This document shows, one piece after another, positions 53,779 through 63,070 of a stretch of DNA of 64,000 nt. This DNA comes from PWXP01 sp040772845 (lineage in GTDB: Bacteria > Planctomycetota > Planctomycetia > Pirellulales > Thermoguttaceae). The notes below the pieces were generated by a model. It ran no database searches and had not been told where the DNA came from. It saw only the letters and a list, made by a program, of their open reading frames with translations. The position numbers were made by a program, and so were the translations under genes. The DNA lies in assembly GCA_040772845.1 (NCBI GenBank), contig JAXGXG010000001.1:1054001-1118000 (forward strand), in the 5' to 3' direction. Each line of letters starts with the position of its first letter. Positions within the stretch are counted from its first letter, which is position 1.

Positions 53779-54612
53779 TCAGGGCTTCGCTACGTTGCCC
53801 GCCGTATAGGCCTGGATCAGTTTCACGACGGGCGTCGGATCGTCCAACCCGTGGGGATGATGGCCACAACCGGGCTTATGGAATACCGTCATGGCGCCGC
53901 CCAGCGCTTTGTAGCGCTGTTGGATCACCGCCGTGTTCTCTTCGACCGGCACCACGTCGTCGGCATCGCCCACAACATGGATGAGCGGAATGTTCGCCTT
54001 GGCCAGCGGTGCGAGCAGGTCGACCGGGTTCTCCTTATAGGCCATTGCCTCAGCTTCGTCGTTCAGTCCGTACAGCTTGATAAGGCTGGCCCAATCGCCT
54101 GCACTCCCCCTGCCCTTGCCTTTCCCCCCGGGCCAGCTCTTGAAATCGCATACGGGTGCGTCGCCGTAGATGCACGTCACGCGCTCCGGATGGGCCGCCG
54201 CGAACCGATACGCATACAAACCGCCCCGACTCACCCCGATCAGCGTTGCTTTCTCGCTCAGCCCTTTCTCGACCAGATGGCGATAGAAGGCGTCCAGGTG
54301 CACTTGCGCCGAAGGACACCCAAACGTGTTCCCCACGCTCATGTAGACGTAGTGGAACCCGTCTTCGACCAACGGAACAACGCCGGTCCTGTTGTCAAAT
54401 GCCGTCGGGAACTCCATGCACCACACCCAGGGATTCCCCTCGCGGGGCTTCGGCGGCGCCGCAACCCAGCAGGCGCACCCATCCACGGTGAAGTGATAGC
54501 GGGTGAAGTTCTTCCACGTATCGGTCCGCGTCGGCTGCCAGTCAATCGGTTCGCCGGCAATGGAAGGCAACGTTAGTAATGTCAAAATGCACGTCAAGAA
54601 AGCCGTCTTCAT
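53779..54612 (-). CDS. Secreted alpha/beta hydrolase
   Basis: This hydrolase of 277 residues has a signal peptide (FLTCILTLLTLPSIAG). The nucleophile elbow is GVSRGG, the acidic region VVGDADDVVPVEE, and the histidine lies in KPGCGHHPHGL. A Cys-bearing segment (FTVDGCACWV) follows the leader. It is related to secreted esterases/peptidase-like hydrolases of planctomycetes, substrate unknown. The start at 54612 (MKTAFLT) is chosen because it begins the signal peptide and lies 10 bp after the stop of the next esterase gene. It forms the end of a three-gene leftward operon. Confidence 0.85.
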   Translation of the reverse strand: MKTAFLTCILTLLTLPSIAGEPIDWQPTRTDTWKNFTRYHFTVDGCACWVAAPPKPREGNPWVWCMEFPTAFDNRTGVVPLVEDGFHYVYMSVGNTFGCPSAQVHLDAFYRHLVEKGLSEKATLIGVSRGGLYAYRFAAAHPERVTCIYGDAPVCDFKSWPGGKGKGRGSAGDWASLIKLYGLNDEAEAMAYKENPVDLLAPLAKANIPLIHVVGDADDVVPVEENTAVIQQRYKALGGAMTVFHKPGCGHHPHGLDDPTPVVKLIQAYTAGNVAKP

Positions 54613-54622
54613 TTGTTGTACC

Positions 54623-55546
54623 TCATTCCCAACCAAGAAAATCGAAGATCATCGCGGCAAGTTCGTCGTGAGAAGCAATTGTCTTAACCGAATGCACCCC
54701 CGTATTCGATATGAAAAGCTGCGTGCGAACGCCTGCCTTCCATTGCGCTTCGTACAGCATGCACCCCTGGCTGACCGGAACGACGCGATCCATCACGCCG
54801 TAGAAATGCAATGAGGGGGAAGATTTCTCGCTGACGTAGGTAATGGGCGAACAGCGTTCCGCCATCGCCAGTATCTCCTCGGTCAGTTCGCGCGACACTT
54901 TTCCATTCTCCTTCTTGGCCCCCAATACCTGATAGATGCAATCGACGCAAGGGTTCTTCTTCAGGAAGTGGACCAGGTCCGTCGGACCGTAGAAGTTAAT
55001 GACGCACTGCACCTGCGACGACTGGTCCAGGTTTTCGCCAACGTCGAAAATCTTCACCTCGTCGGGAATGCCGAGCATGTTCGAGATATGCCCACCGGAC
55101 GAGTACCCCATGCAGGCGAATCGGCTCTTATCGAGTCCGTACTCTTGGGCATGGGCGCGCAGGAATCGAACTGCCGCTTTGGCATCCTCGATCTGGGCAG
55201 GAAACGGATGCGTCGCAACGCTGCGGTGCGGCACACTGGCGATGGCAAAACCCTTCGGCACCGCGTGGAAGGTCTGCCACAACCCGCCGCTGCCCGGCTT
55301 GCCGCTGTACCAACAGCCTGCATCGATGTTCATCAGCAGAGGCGCGTTCTCACGCATCTTCCCATCGCGCTCGGGCAGGAAGAGGTTGAGCTTCAGTTCG
55401 ATGCCGTCCACCGTCTTGTAGACGACATCGCGAATCGTCTTGACCCCATATTCGGTCGCCGTCTCCTGTTGTGCCAGGACGGCTTGCGGAAAGGTGAGCA
55501 GCGTCCCGAACAAGACGCACACCAGAACCGCCAAGATTCTCTTCAT
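54623..55546 (-). CDS. Secreted esterase/lipase-like alpha/beta hydrolase
   Basis: The enzyme has 307 residues and a signal peptide (LAVLVCVLFGTLLTFPQAVLA). Core motifs are LNLFLPERDGKM, LMNIDAGCWYSG in the place of the HGGGW oxyanion loop, GYSSGG with the nucleophile, and FYGVMDRVVPVSQG with the acid. The His is probably in SNTGVHSVK. The degenerate oxyanion motif (DAGCW in place of HGGGW) is notable. The family is the BD-FAE/esterase-lipase group, whose members deacetylate or de-esterify plant glycans. The ATG overlaps the stop of the small lipoprotein gene by 4 bp, so translation is coupled. Confidence 0.85.
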   Translation of the reverse strand: MKRILAVLVCVLFGTLLTFPQAVLAQQETATEYGVKTIRDVVYKTVDGIELKLNLFLPERDGKMRENAPLLMNIDAGCWYSGKPGSGGLWQTFHAVPKGFAIASVPHRSVATHPFPAQIEDAKAAVRFLRAHAQEYGLDKSRFACMGYSSGGHISNMLGIPDEVKIFDVGENLDQSSQVQCVINFYGPTDLVHFLKKNPCVDCIYQVLGAKKENGKVSRELTEEILAMAERCSPITYVSEKSSPSLHFYGVMDRVVPVSQGCMLYEAQWKAGVRTQLFISNTGVHSVKTIASHDELAAMIFDFLGWE

Positions 55547-55797
55547 GGAACTACCCTTTCATAGGAAGACCTCGGATGTTCAACCGGACGCTCAAGCTCT
55601 CTTGGCTGGTAGGGCTCGTGCCGCCAGGTTCGCTGCAGGGCATCGATTTGCATACCCCTTTCCACTTGGATATCGAATGTCAGGCCGCCGTTTGGGGCCG
55701 ATGCCGCTGGCGGCGCGGCGTTCTCGGGAGCCGGTTTCCCGAGACAACCGCCGACAATCGCAACGGCGAATGCAACGCCGATTGCCGCCTTGGCCAT
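55543..55797 (-). CDS. Small lipoprotein of unknown function
   Basis: The 84-residue product has a lipoprotein leader (KAAIGVAFAVAIVGGCLGKP, Cys near residue 18). A short Pro/Ala-rich linker and a 40-residue tail (FDIQVERGMQIDALQRTW) follow. I do not recognise a family. The 4-bp overlap with the downstream esterase gene shows that the two are one operon. It might anchor or assist that enzyme (inference). The ATG at 55797 is preferred to 55821 because it gives a normal lipoprotein signal. Confidence 0.65.
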   Translation of the reverse strand: MAKAAIGVAFAVAIVGGCLGKPAPENAAPPAASAPNGGLTFDIQVERGMQIDALQRTWRHEPYQPRELERPVEHPRSSYERVVP

Positions 55798-56110
55798 ATT
55801 GCCTTGCACAGGGCCCTCCATCCATCACCGGTCGCCAGCATCCCCAAACGAAAGCTGGCAATATACCCTCCGAAGCTGCTGCGTGCAAGATGCGCTTGGA
55901 CCAATTCGCTTCTCCCCGTTGAGTGGCTTTCGGTCACGCAGCCCACGAAGACCACCTGGAAAAGGCAACTTTGACGCCTCCACGCCGTCCGGCTATAATC
56001 GTCAGTGAACCTGCTTGAAATTGGTTCCGTTGGCTGTCATCGCGTTGCGATGAGCCCGGTGCTTGGCTGCGGCTTTGAAACAGCTTCCCATAGCTTGCTG
56101 GGGCAGAGAA
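55798..56110. other. Divergent intergenic region
   Basis: 313 bp between the lipoprotein operon and the small gene at 56111. It contains the sigma-70-like promoter listed at 55971-55999 and an untranslated leader of about 105 bp. No other gene is seen. Confidence 0.5.
55971..55999 (+). promoter_or_regulatory. Near-consensus sigma-70 promoter
   Basis: TTGACG, 17-bp spacer, TATAAT. This is the best promoter match in the window; it directs the small gene at 56111. Confidence 0.65.
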
Positions 56111-56371
56111 ATGGCAACTGCATTCGATACCGTTGCTTTCGATCGAGGCACAGACCCAATTCTGAGTTTCTTCAGCGAGGAACAAGCTCGTGCTCTGATC
56201 GCGTATTGCGGCGATCCATCGCTTCGTGCAAGAATTGAAGAATTGGCCTGCAAGAGCACCGAAGGTGACTTGACCGACCAGGAACAAGCAGAATATGAGG
56301 GCTACGTCCAAGCCAACAAGTTCATCGCTATCCTCCAAGCAAAGGCGAAGAAACGCTTGAACACAGTCTAA
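56111..56371 (+). CDS. Small conserved protein of unknown function
   Basis: The 86-residue, acidic, mostly helical protein starts MATAFDTVAFDRGTDPILSF. It continues with EEQARALIAYCGDPSLRARI, STEGDLTDQEQAEYEGYVQA and NKFIAILQAKAKK. I recall similar small proteins in planctomycetes and cyanobacteria, often beside an HNH-nuclease gene, but no such partner follows here: the next 250 bp are empty. It may be an orphan of a gene pair. A strong promoter lies 112 bp upstream. Function unknown. Confidence 0.7.
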   Translation: MATAFDTVAFDRGTDPILSFFSEEQARALIAYCGDPSLRARIEELACKSTEGDLTDQEQAEYEGYVQANKFIAILQAKAKKRLNTV

Positions 56372-56621
56372 ATTGTGTGCGGATCATTTCGCGTGGCAGC
56401 TTCTTCCGAGACATTTCCAAGTTAGCCCTATTCCCTGCCAACAATCATGTGCCGCGGCCATAACACCAAGGTCAACCAACGTCCCCTCGTCTTCATGATG
56501 ACTGCCCTCCTGTACGAGTGATGAAGATCTCACACTCCTGCAAGCCCCCTTCGCCCAGAACCGCCGACCTGACTTCAACCTGAGCCTCTCGACTCTCTCG
56601 CCGTCGCACCGGTAACCCAAC

Positions 56622-58535
56622 CTACGGGAAATACCAGTACTTCCAGTTTCGGAACATATTCTCACGCAACGGCGGCCGGCGCTGCGGTGGCGAAAGATCT
56701 CGCGTCAGCAGTATCTGCAGATCCACCAGTAGCATATCGCGGTCAACCACATACCCATGGCCGATCCATGATGTATTTGCGTTCTTGCAGTCGATATTGT
56801 GAAGGCCGTCCATCTTGAGCCGGTATTGGCCCATGCGAGAGTCCATGTGGATCCCCTGCGACGTCTTCAGGGCCACGTCGTCCTCGCAGTAATACAGGGT
56901 CACGTCATCGGACAACCGAGACACGGACGGAAACGCCTCAACGAACGTCCGGACATCCACGTCCGGCGCGGCGAATATGACGTGCCCGAACGGCTTGTCT
57001 TCACGGTTCAGCCGCTCGTCAACCGTCCGCAAGGCCTCCAGGACGATCCGGCTGCCCATGCTGTGGGCAAGGACGTGAATCTCGCCCCGTCCGGCAGCGT
57101 CTCGTTGCCGAATCAGAGCGGCAAAACACTCGGCCAGAGCGCCGTAGCTCGCCTTGGCCTTCGCCTCGTCGCGGCGATACGGTCCCGACGGGTTCAGCCA
57201 GTTGAACGTCTTTCCTTCCGATGGCCAGGCAAACACCACCAGCGGACCGGCGAACTCGGTATCGTGCTTCAATCGCGCGCCAGTCAGTACGCAATTCTCG
57301 AACGCGTTCGCGTATCCATGCACGAACACCAGGATATCGTTTCCATCGTTGCCCAGTGCCCTTTTCATCATTTCCAGAAACGTATCGTCGGCCATGCAAC
57401 TCACCGCTTCGACCAGGATGTGCTTCTTCGGATCCGGCGATTCCCACCAGCGTGGTCGCTCCAGTTGGCCGCGACGGTGCACCGCCAAAGGAATGCTGAC
57501 CAGGCACGAACCATACCTCAACCGGGCAATCTCATCGCCAAACCGGTCCGGTTCTCTCGACGCAGGTTTCACGAGCCTCCGATTGGTCGCAAAGTGAATC
57601 TGAACGTGAGGCTCCGGAACCCATGGCCGCTGATTCAGCTCCGCGACAAGGTCCTGCTCGACCGACTCGCTCGCCGGTCCCACGGCGCCCGCAGGCTGCA
57701 TGAGCGCAATGCTCCTGATATTGCGCACCTCCAGGTCGCGAGCGCGATTGCTCTTGTCGAGAAACGTGAGTGCGCCCCATCGTTTCGACGCGAACATGCG
57801 ACCGGCATAAGAATCGCCGTCTTCCATGTGGGCAAAAACAGGCCCCCCCTGCTCCATACCGGCCACCACAGGAATCGGAGGGCGGACAAAGGCCGACGAC
57901 ACCTGCGTTTCACTGGCGACGACAATCGTCGTCGAACAAGGCTCCTCTAACGTGTCCTCGTCGCGTTCGATTGTTCCGTCAGGCTGGACAACGAACACAG
58001 GTTCCCGCTTTGCCGCAACGGCCACCCGCTGTTCCTCCACAAACGACTGGCGAGGCACCACTGCCGGCCTTTCCAGAACCTCGAGGAAGCTCAAAGCCGT
58101 CGCGGTGGTGAAATCCACTTCGCCGCCGAGCAGCACGCGCAACTCATATCCGATCCGATGCCGGCCGACCGGAAGCTCCAGGTTGTCGTAAGGAACGACA
58201 ATCGCCGTTTCTCCGATACGCTCCTCTCCTTCCACGGTCAGCCGGGTTACGACGCAAAAGCCGCCGCCTGCATCGCGGAACGCATCATCGCGACCGGCGA
58301 TGCGCCGGATTTCCAGCCCGGTTCCATCCGCATCCTCACCTTCGACCGCCTCGTACGCACGCACCTCGATCTCGGCCTCATGCTCGCCGGGGGCGAAGAG
58401 TATCGACAGTTTCAGCCGATCTCCCGGCGGCGCAATGGAACCGTAGGTTTCCAGATCCAGTCGAATGAGCGAAGCGGCCCAACCTTCCACCGCGCTGCTG
58501 AGACACAAGAGAACGACAAGCCATTTCACGTTCAT
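56622..58535 (-). CDS. Exported alpha/beta hydrolase with DUF900-like domain
   Basis: This protein has 637 residues and a signal peptide (LVVLLCLSSAVEGWA). The first half is beta-rich with unknown function (LKLSILFAPGEHEAEIEV, VGRHRIGYELRVLLGG). The second half is a DUF900-type hydrolase: IHFATNRR, DILVFVHGYANAFENCV, the nucleophile in LAHSMGSR, and FAAPDVDVRTF. The final His is probably in IGHGYV. DUF900 proteins are thought to be esterases or lipases, but their substrates are not known. AAGGAG lies shortly before the ATG. It stands alone, with 250 bp empty downstream. Confidence 0.85.
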   Translation of the reverse strand: MNVKWLVVLLCLSSAVEGWAASLIRLDLETYGSIAPPGDRLKLSILFAPGEHEAEIEVRAYEAVEGEDADGTGLEIRRIAGRDDAFRDAGGGFCVVTRLTVEGEERIGETAIVVPYDNLELPVGRHRIGYELRVLLGGEVDFTTATALSFLEVLERPAVVPRQSFVEEQRVAVAAKREPVFVVQPDGTIERDEDTLEEPCSTTIVVASETQVSSAFVRPPIPVVAGMEQGGPVFAHMEDGDSYAGRMFASKRWGALTFLDKSNRARDLEVRNIRSIALMQPAGAVGPASESVEQDLVAELNQRPWVPEPHVQIHFATNRRLVKPASREPDRFGDEIARLRYGSCLVSIPLAVHRRGQLERPRWWESPDPKKHILVEAVSCMADDTFLEMMKRALGNDGNDILVFVHGYANAFENCVLTGARLKHDTEFAGPLVVFAWPSEGKTFNWLNPSGPYRRDEAKAKASYGALAECFAALIRQRDAAGRGEIHVLAHSMGSRIVLEALRTVDERLNREDKPFGHVIFAAPDVDVRTFVEAFPSVSRLSDDVTLYYCEDDVALKTSQGIHMDSRMGQYRLKMDGLHNIDCKNANTSWIGHGYVVDRDMLLVDLQILLTRDLSPPQRRPPLRENMFRNWKYWYFP

Positions 58536-58846
58536 GACAGCTCCTTCCCACTCAAGAGACTTCAGTGAAAGTGCCTAAGAACGAATATGTCGCCGGAGGA
58601 TTCTGCGTGAAAAAGGAGCGCCCTCCGAATCGCCTCCCACAAACTCACGCTGTATGCGCTGCCCACTCCGAAGAATCAAAGCCGCGGTAACGAAAAGCAC
58701 TCCTATCCACACACAACCGTGTTTGTCACCCCGACCGCGATCCTTGTCAAGCCCCTGCACCGCGGTTTCCCCTGTCCGGAGGCTAAAAGGAAGCAGTTCC
58801 CCACAGAGAGGCATTGCCGCACTCAGCCGTGCCCTCCCCCGATCGG
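58536..58846. other. Gap with a possible small membrane protein frame
   Basis: 311 bp. A minus-strand frame from 58871 to 58575 (98 codons) contains one hydrophobic segment (CVWIGVLFVTAALILR) and starts within the last codons of the EEP gene. It has no recognisable relative or clear ribosome binding site, so I do not call it a gene. Confidence 0.3.
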
Positions 58847-59800
58847 TCAGCCTGTCCGGAACGACGCCCATAGGATACGGTGGTCGGAAATGTAATACTG
58901 AAGGTATCCGTAGAAGTCTTTGGGCGAACGGCTATTCCAAAGCGTCTTGAAGATCGCGCCATCGAAGTCGAACACGCCCGACGACTCCAAACGATCGCCG
59001 ACCCCGGGAAAGAACGCCATCTGGTCGTAAGCCCGGTCGTCGCGAATGTTCGACCCGCCTACAAAGGTTGAGTGCGGCGCCAGATGGAGCCCGCGGGCAT
59101 TAAGCATCTTCCATATCGCGTCATCCTGCCCCACCTTCTCCAGGTTGAAGTCGCCAAGGATGATGATGTTCTCGCTGTAGGCGTTCGGACTGGTGCGTCG
59201 CAGATCTGCCCATCGCGCTACGGCCAGCGCTTCCATGAACCGCCGGTTCTTCTGAATCGACGTATCCCCTCCGTAGTAAAGATGCACGTTCACCATAACC
59301 AGATTCATGGCGCCCGACTGGAATGCCGCCAAATAGGGGTTCCGGTCGAAACCGTCGAACGTCTGCGTTGAGCCAGGGACCTTGATCACGTGTTTCCAAC
59401 GCGGTGGGATAGCGACCTCGCCAATCATATCCAGCAGGCGGACCTTGGCCGAGTCGTAAAGAAACGCGGCCCGCTCATCATTGCCCGCCTTGTCCGAGAA
59501 CACCACCTTCCAGGTATCCGGCAAACAGGCCTGGACAGCCCGGAGACCGCGGAGATTGTCGTTCACCTCCTGCACGGCCACCAGGTCGAACCAGGAAACC
59601 AGTTCGGCAATCACCTGGTAGTCGCAATCTCGTCGTGCCTGCACGCCCAGGTTGGCGATATTCCAGGTGGCCAACAACAGGCGCCCCGGCGTCTTGTCTG
59701 GGATTTGGCGGCCCTCCTTGCTTCGCTCGTACTCACGAAGTGCGGCAATCTGGCTCGTTGGTCGGTAGTTGTACACGAAACTCGGCCTTGGGAACTCCAT
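58847..59800 (-). CDS. Endonuclease/exonuclease/phosphatase-family protein
   Basis: This protein of 317 residues has the EEP (DNase I-like) fold: LLATWNIANLG with the first metal Asn, DLVAVQEVNDN with the metal Glu, MVNVHLYYGG, IILGDFNLEKVGQ with the Asp/Asn pair, and SDHRILWASF with the catalytic His. No signal peptide is visible, so it probably acts in the cytoplasm on DNA or a phosphodiester. The N-terminal 35 residues (SQIAALREYERSKEGR) are extra. GAGGGG lies about eight bases before the ATG. It is a single gene without a clear partner. Confidence 0.85.
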   Translation of the reverse strand: MEFPRPSFVYNYRPTSQIAALREYERSKEGRQIPDKTPGRLLLATWNIANLGVQARRDCDYQVIAELVSWFDLVAVQEVNDNLRGLRAVQACLPDTWKVVFSDKAGNDERAAFLYDSAKVRLLDMIGEVAIPPRWKHVIKVPGSTQTFDGFDRNPYLAAFQSGAMNLVMVNVHLYYGGDTSIQKNRRFMEALAVARWADLRRTSPNAYSENIIILGDFNLEKVGQDDAIWKMLNARGLHLAPHSTFVGGSNIRDDRAYDQMAFFPGVGDRLESSGVFDFDGAIFKTLWNSRSPKDFYGYLQYYISDHRILWASFRTG

Positions 59801-60115
59801 GCTTGCTTCCCCTCTCGAGTATCACACTCGATCTAGTGCCAGGTCAAACGCACAGATAATCACCTCCGAGCCATTCCGCCAGCCGTCCACCGGAGAGCCC
59901 ACCAATTACTTGAGGCAATTGGCCGAATACGGCATAGGTGACAATTACTTGCCTATTAGACACTAACACCTACTCACAGAGAGAGCAACCCCGTCCAAAG
60001 CGGAGATTCTGCTCGTCGTAAGTCGGTCAACAACAGACTACGACGAAGAATACCGGCCGAACATGGCGCCAATCAAACATGCATTCAAGACATGCGCATG
60101 TGTCGACAGAAAAGC
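59801..60115. other. AT-richer gap with a palindrome
   Basis: 315 bp without a gene. A near-perfect palindrome, TCGTCGTA (60013-60020) and TACGACGA (60039-60046), lies downstream of the PEP-CTERM gene. CAATTACTTG occurs twice near 59904 and 59943. These may be a transcript end and an operator-like repeat, but neither is proven. Confidence 0.4.
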
Positions 60116-62698
60116 CTACCGGCCCCTTACCTGCCGCCGTCGCCTGACAACACCAAGTCCCAAGCCCATCGCAATGAACAACAGGGCCAAGGTGCCCGGC
60201 TCGGGGACGGCGCGAAGGACGACGTCGTTGCCGTCGTTGCCCTGGTAGGTGATGCGGAAATCGTAGCTGCGACCGTCGGACAGGGCGGACACCTCGTCGC
60301 CTTCCGCCAGCCCCGCGAAGGTGTCGGTAACGGCATCGGCGCCATCGTTATCAATGATCGTGAAGATGTCGTCGATGGCCGGCGCAAAACCCAGCAGCAG
60401 GTCCAGGTCACCGCCAAGCGATACCGTCCCGTCGACGTCGACCTGATCGTACCCGGCGCCTGCCGTGAGTCCGGCGAGTTCCAGCACGAGCGTGGCCCCC
60501 GCCTGCAGGTCGTAGTCGCCGGTGACAGTCTGGATTCCCGGCGAACTGCCGGGCGCGTGGATCGAGCCGTCCAGCAGCGTCAGGTCTCCCAGCACGTCGC
60601 CGGTCCCCATCAGGGTCTGGCCTGTGGCGAGCTGAAAACCGCCAGTAACGTCGGCCACGTCGAATGTGGCGCCGGCCTGGACGTCGATCAGCGGGGAATT
60701 GCCGATCGACCCGCCGGCGCCCAACTTGAGCGTTCCCTGCTGCACGATCGTATCGCCCGAATAACCGTTCGCGGCGCCCAAGATAACGGCCCCCGCGCCG
60801 CTCTTGGTCAACCCGCCAACGCCGGTGATCGAACTGTCGATCGTCAACTCGCCCGAAGTCGGCGCATCAATGAAACTCGACGTATCGAGCGTGAGGGCCG
60901 CGGCATAGACCACGCTGCCGCCCGTGTTCGTCAGTGTCCCGCCGGCCAGCCTGATCGGCTCTGCGGTAGCCTGACCGTTCAGGTCGAGCGTTCCGCCCGT
61001 CTTGACAATCGTATGGTCGGCCGCGGCCGTGCTCCCCAGTGCATTGACGCTGCCCAACTTAAGCACGCCGCCTTCAATCGTGACAGTGCCCCGGAAATCG
61101 CTGTTCGTCCCGCTAAACGTCTGTGTACCGGCCCCGATCTTGCGGATATCAAATGGATAAGCGTTCCCATTATTGTCCCACAGACGTCCCGCGAAGTCCG
61201 CCCCGCCACCGCCTGCACCGATAATGAGGGTAGCCTCCGTGTCGAAGCTATTGTATATGTATGCGTCACTACCGCCCGCCAGGCTGCGAATGGTCTCCGT
61301 GTGCCCACGCAGGTTGAAGTACTTATTGAGCGTTACGTCCGAAGTATCGGGAATGACTTCATCCTCCTCCAAGTCGGTATAGGTCGAGCCGAACACGGTA
61401 GGCCCCGTGTAGTCGTTATCGTGGTTGTACAGTTTCACCGTCCTGCCGCCGGTGGAACTGAATCCTCCACTACCGGTTATCTTGCCGTAGATATTCAGAT
61501 ACCCGTCGGCCACCAGGAAACTGGGCGCATCAAGCGTCAGCGTGCCGTTCACGACTGAAGTGGCGCCGGTGGGGGAGTGCAGCGTCCCGCCGGCCAGCCT
61601 GATCGGCTCTGCGGTAGTCTGGCTGTTCAAGTTGAGCGTGGCGCCGGTGTTGACCGTCGTGTCTCCGGTCGCACCCCCCAGCGCCGCCGCGTTGCCAAGC
61701 GTCAGCGTTCCGCTATCAACAACAATCGCCCCCGAGAAGCTGCTATTATCGTGGTTGAGCACCAGTGTCCCCGTGCCCAACTTCGTGAGTGTTCCAGTGC
61801 CAACAATTTCGTTGACTATCCCCAACGTCAGGCCGGAGCCGACCTCAAACGCACCGCCGCCGGCGCCGATGGTCACGCCTCGGTTGCTGTCGTCGATGTC
61901 GAACGAGGCCGTCGCTCTCAACGTGCCGCCGCCAAACAATAGCGCGTCCTCGTCAAAGGCGGCCGGGTTGCCGCCCAGGTTTGCCTCAGCGTTAATACTG
62001 AGCACACCGGCGTTGATCGTCGTCGTGCCGCTGCTGTAGCCTACATCGTCTGCCGTGGGAGCCGTGCCATGTGCGCCCATGATGGTAACCGTACCGCTCC
62101 CATTCTTGATGATGCTCAGTTGATTGGTGTTCCTTCGCACCTGCAAGTCCAGAACATTCGTATTTCCGCTGCCATCGAAGATAACAATCCCGCCGGCGAT
62201 ACCGCTCATGATCCCGTGGTCGATGTTAAGCGAGCCCGTACCGTCGTTCTTAAGCGTGTGCGACGCATCGCCGGCAATCCGAAATGAAACACGAGGGCTG
62301 GACGAAAACGTGATCGATGCGGTCACGCCGGCATGAATGGTCAGGTCACCACGCAGGTTCATCATCCCGCTATTGATAAACGTATAGGCGGCACACGTCG
62401 AACCGGAGAAGTCGAAATCGCCAACGTTTACATCGCCGTTGAGGTCGACGGTCGTTTTGTTACTGGGACCATTGAAGTAAGCATCGTTGCTTGTTGATGG
62501 CACTCCATCGCTCCAGTTCGCCGCATTCTTCCAGTCCGCATCGGCCGCGTCTTCCAGCCAATAGGTTACGGCAACCGCCCTGTCGGCAGAAAGTGTTCCC
62601 AGAGCAGCAGTCATTACAACAAGAGCCACCATGCCGAACGGCACGGTCTTTGGGCTTATCCAAGAGACGCGCAACCAAGCCGTGGAACGATACGTCAT
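60116..62698 (-). CDS. PEP-CTERM surface protein with beta-strand repeats
   Basis: The 860-residue exported protein has a leader (GMVALVVMTAALGTLSADRA). Many autotransporter-associated beta-strand repeats follow (GTGTLTKLGTGTLVLNHDNS, ATAEPIRLAGGTL twice, GAGAVILGAANGYSGDTIVQ). The C-terminus is VPEPGTLALLFIAMGLGLG followed by RRRR, a PEP-CTERM sorting signal. Exosortase would cleave it and transfer it to the cell surface or exopolysaccharide; no exosortase gene is in the window. Part of the repeat region is duplicated at DNA level (around 60946 and 61586). No beta-barrel translocator is present, so it is not a true autotransporter. Probable role: surface fibre or matrix protein. Confidence 0.88.
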   Translation of the reverse strand: MTYRSTAWLRVSWISPKTVPFGMVALVVMTAALGTLSADRAVAVTYWLEDAADADWKNAANWSDGVPSTSNDAYFNGPSNKTTVDLNGDVNVGDFDFSGSTCAAYTFINSGMMNLRGDLTIHAGVTASITFSSSPRVSFRIAGDASHTLKNDGTGSLNIDHGIMSGIAGGIVIFDGSGNTNVLDLQVRRNTNQLSIIKNGSGTVTIMGAHGTAPTADDVGYSSGTTTINAGVLSINAEANLGGNPAAFDEDALLFGGGTLRATASFDIDDSNRGVTIGAGGGAFEVGSGLTLGIVNEIVGTGTLTKLGTGTLVLNHDNSSFSGAIVVDSGTLTLGNAAALGGATGDTTVNTGATLNLNSQTTAEPIRLAGGTLHSPTGATSVVNGTLTLDAPSFLVADGYLNIYGKITGSGGFSSTGGRTVKLYNHDNDYTGPTVFGSTYTDLEEDEVIPDTSDVTLNKYFNLRGHTETIRSLAGGSDAYIYNSFDTEATLIIGAGGGGADFAGRLWDNNGNAYPFDIRKIGAGTQTFSGTNSDFRGTVTIEGGVLKLGSVNALGSTAAADHTIVKTGGTLDLNGQATAEPIRLAGGTLTNTGGSVVYAAALTLDTSSFIDAPTSGELTIDSSITGVGGLTKSGAGAVILGAANGYSGDTIVQQGTLKLGAGGSIGNSPLIDVQAGATFDVADVTGGFQLATGQTLMGTGDVLGDLTLLDGSIHAPGSSPGIQTVTGDYDLQAGATLVLELAGLTAGAGYDQVDVDGTVSLGGDLDLLLGFAPAIDDIFTIIDNDGADAVTDTFAGLAEGDEVSALSDGRSYDFRITYQGNDGNDVVLRAVPEPGTLALLFIAMGLGLGVVRRRRQVRGR

Positions 62699-63070
62699 GA
62701 CATCCCCTCCAGACCGAGCGTAATGCAGACTTTCCGTGTTCCTTTCACAGCCCGTCCTTTGCCTGGATCAGGCCACCTTCCAGTCTACTCAAAGCGCCTC
62801 GCAACGTCAAACACTCCACCCCCCTCTACCGACGGACTTCCCCCAGCGATTCGAGCGGGCCGAAATGGCACCCTCGATGACCAGCCTCACCCCGGTGCCG
62901 CCTTTGGATTCATAGGGTGCGTGGTTGCTTGCATCGCATGCCCCACATGCTGATCGCCCAAGCGCGACGTTTGCAGGCCACGCTATTGACACTCGCCCCG
63001 TGCCGGGTTCACCCACGCGATGGCAGCGCCCAGAGCATCCTTCTCTCTGCTCCCTCCGCTTACGGCCTCC
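62699..63070. other. Non-coding gap before the kinase gene end
   Basis: 372 bp without a supported gene. It should hold the promoter of the PEP-CTERM gene. GGGTTCACCCACGCG near 63005 is similar to a string near 19342, another hint of shared repeats. Confidence 0.4.

Noticed and set aside
60116..62698. True type V autotransporter
   Set aside because: The beta-strand repeats resemble passenger domains, but the C-terminus is a PEP-CTERM signal and no translocator barrel exists.
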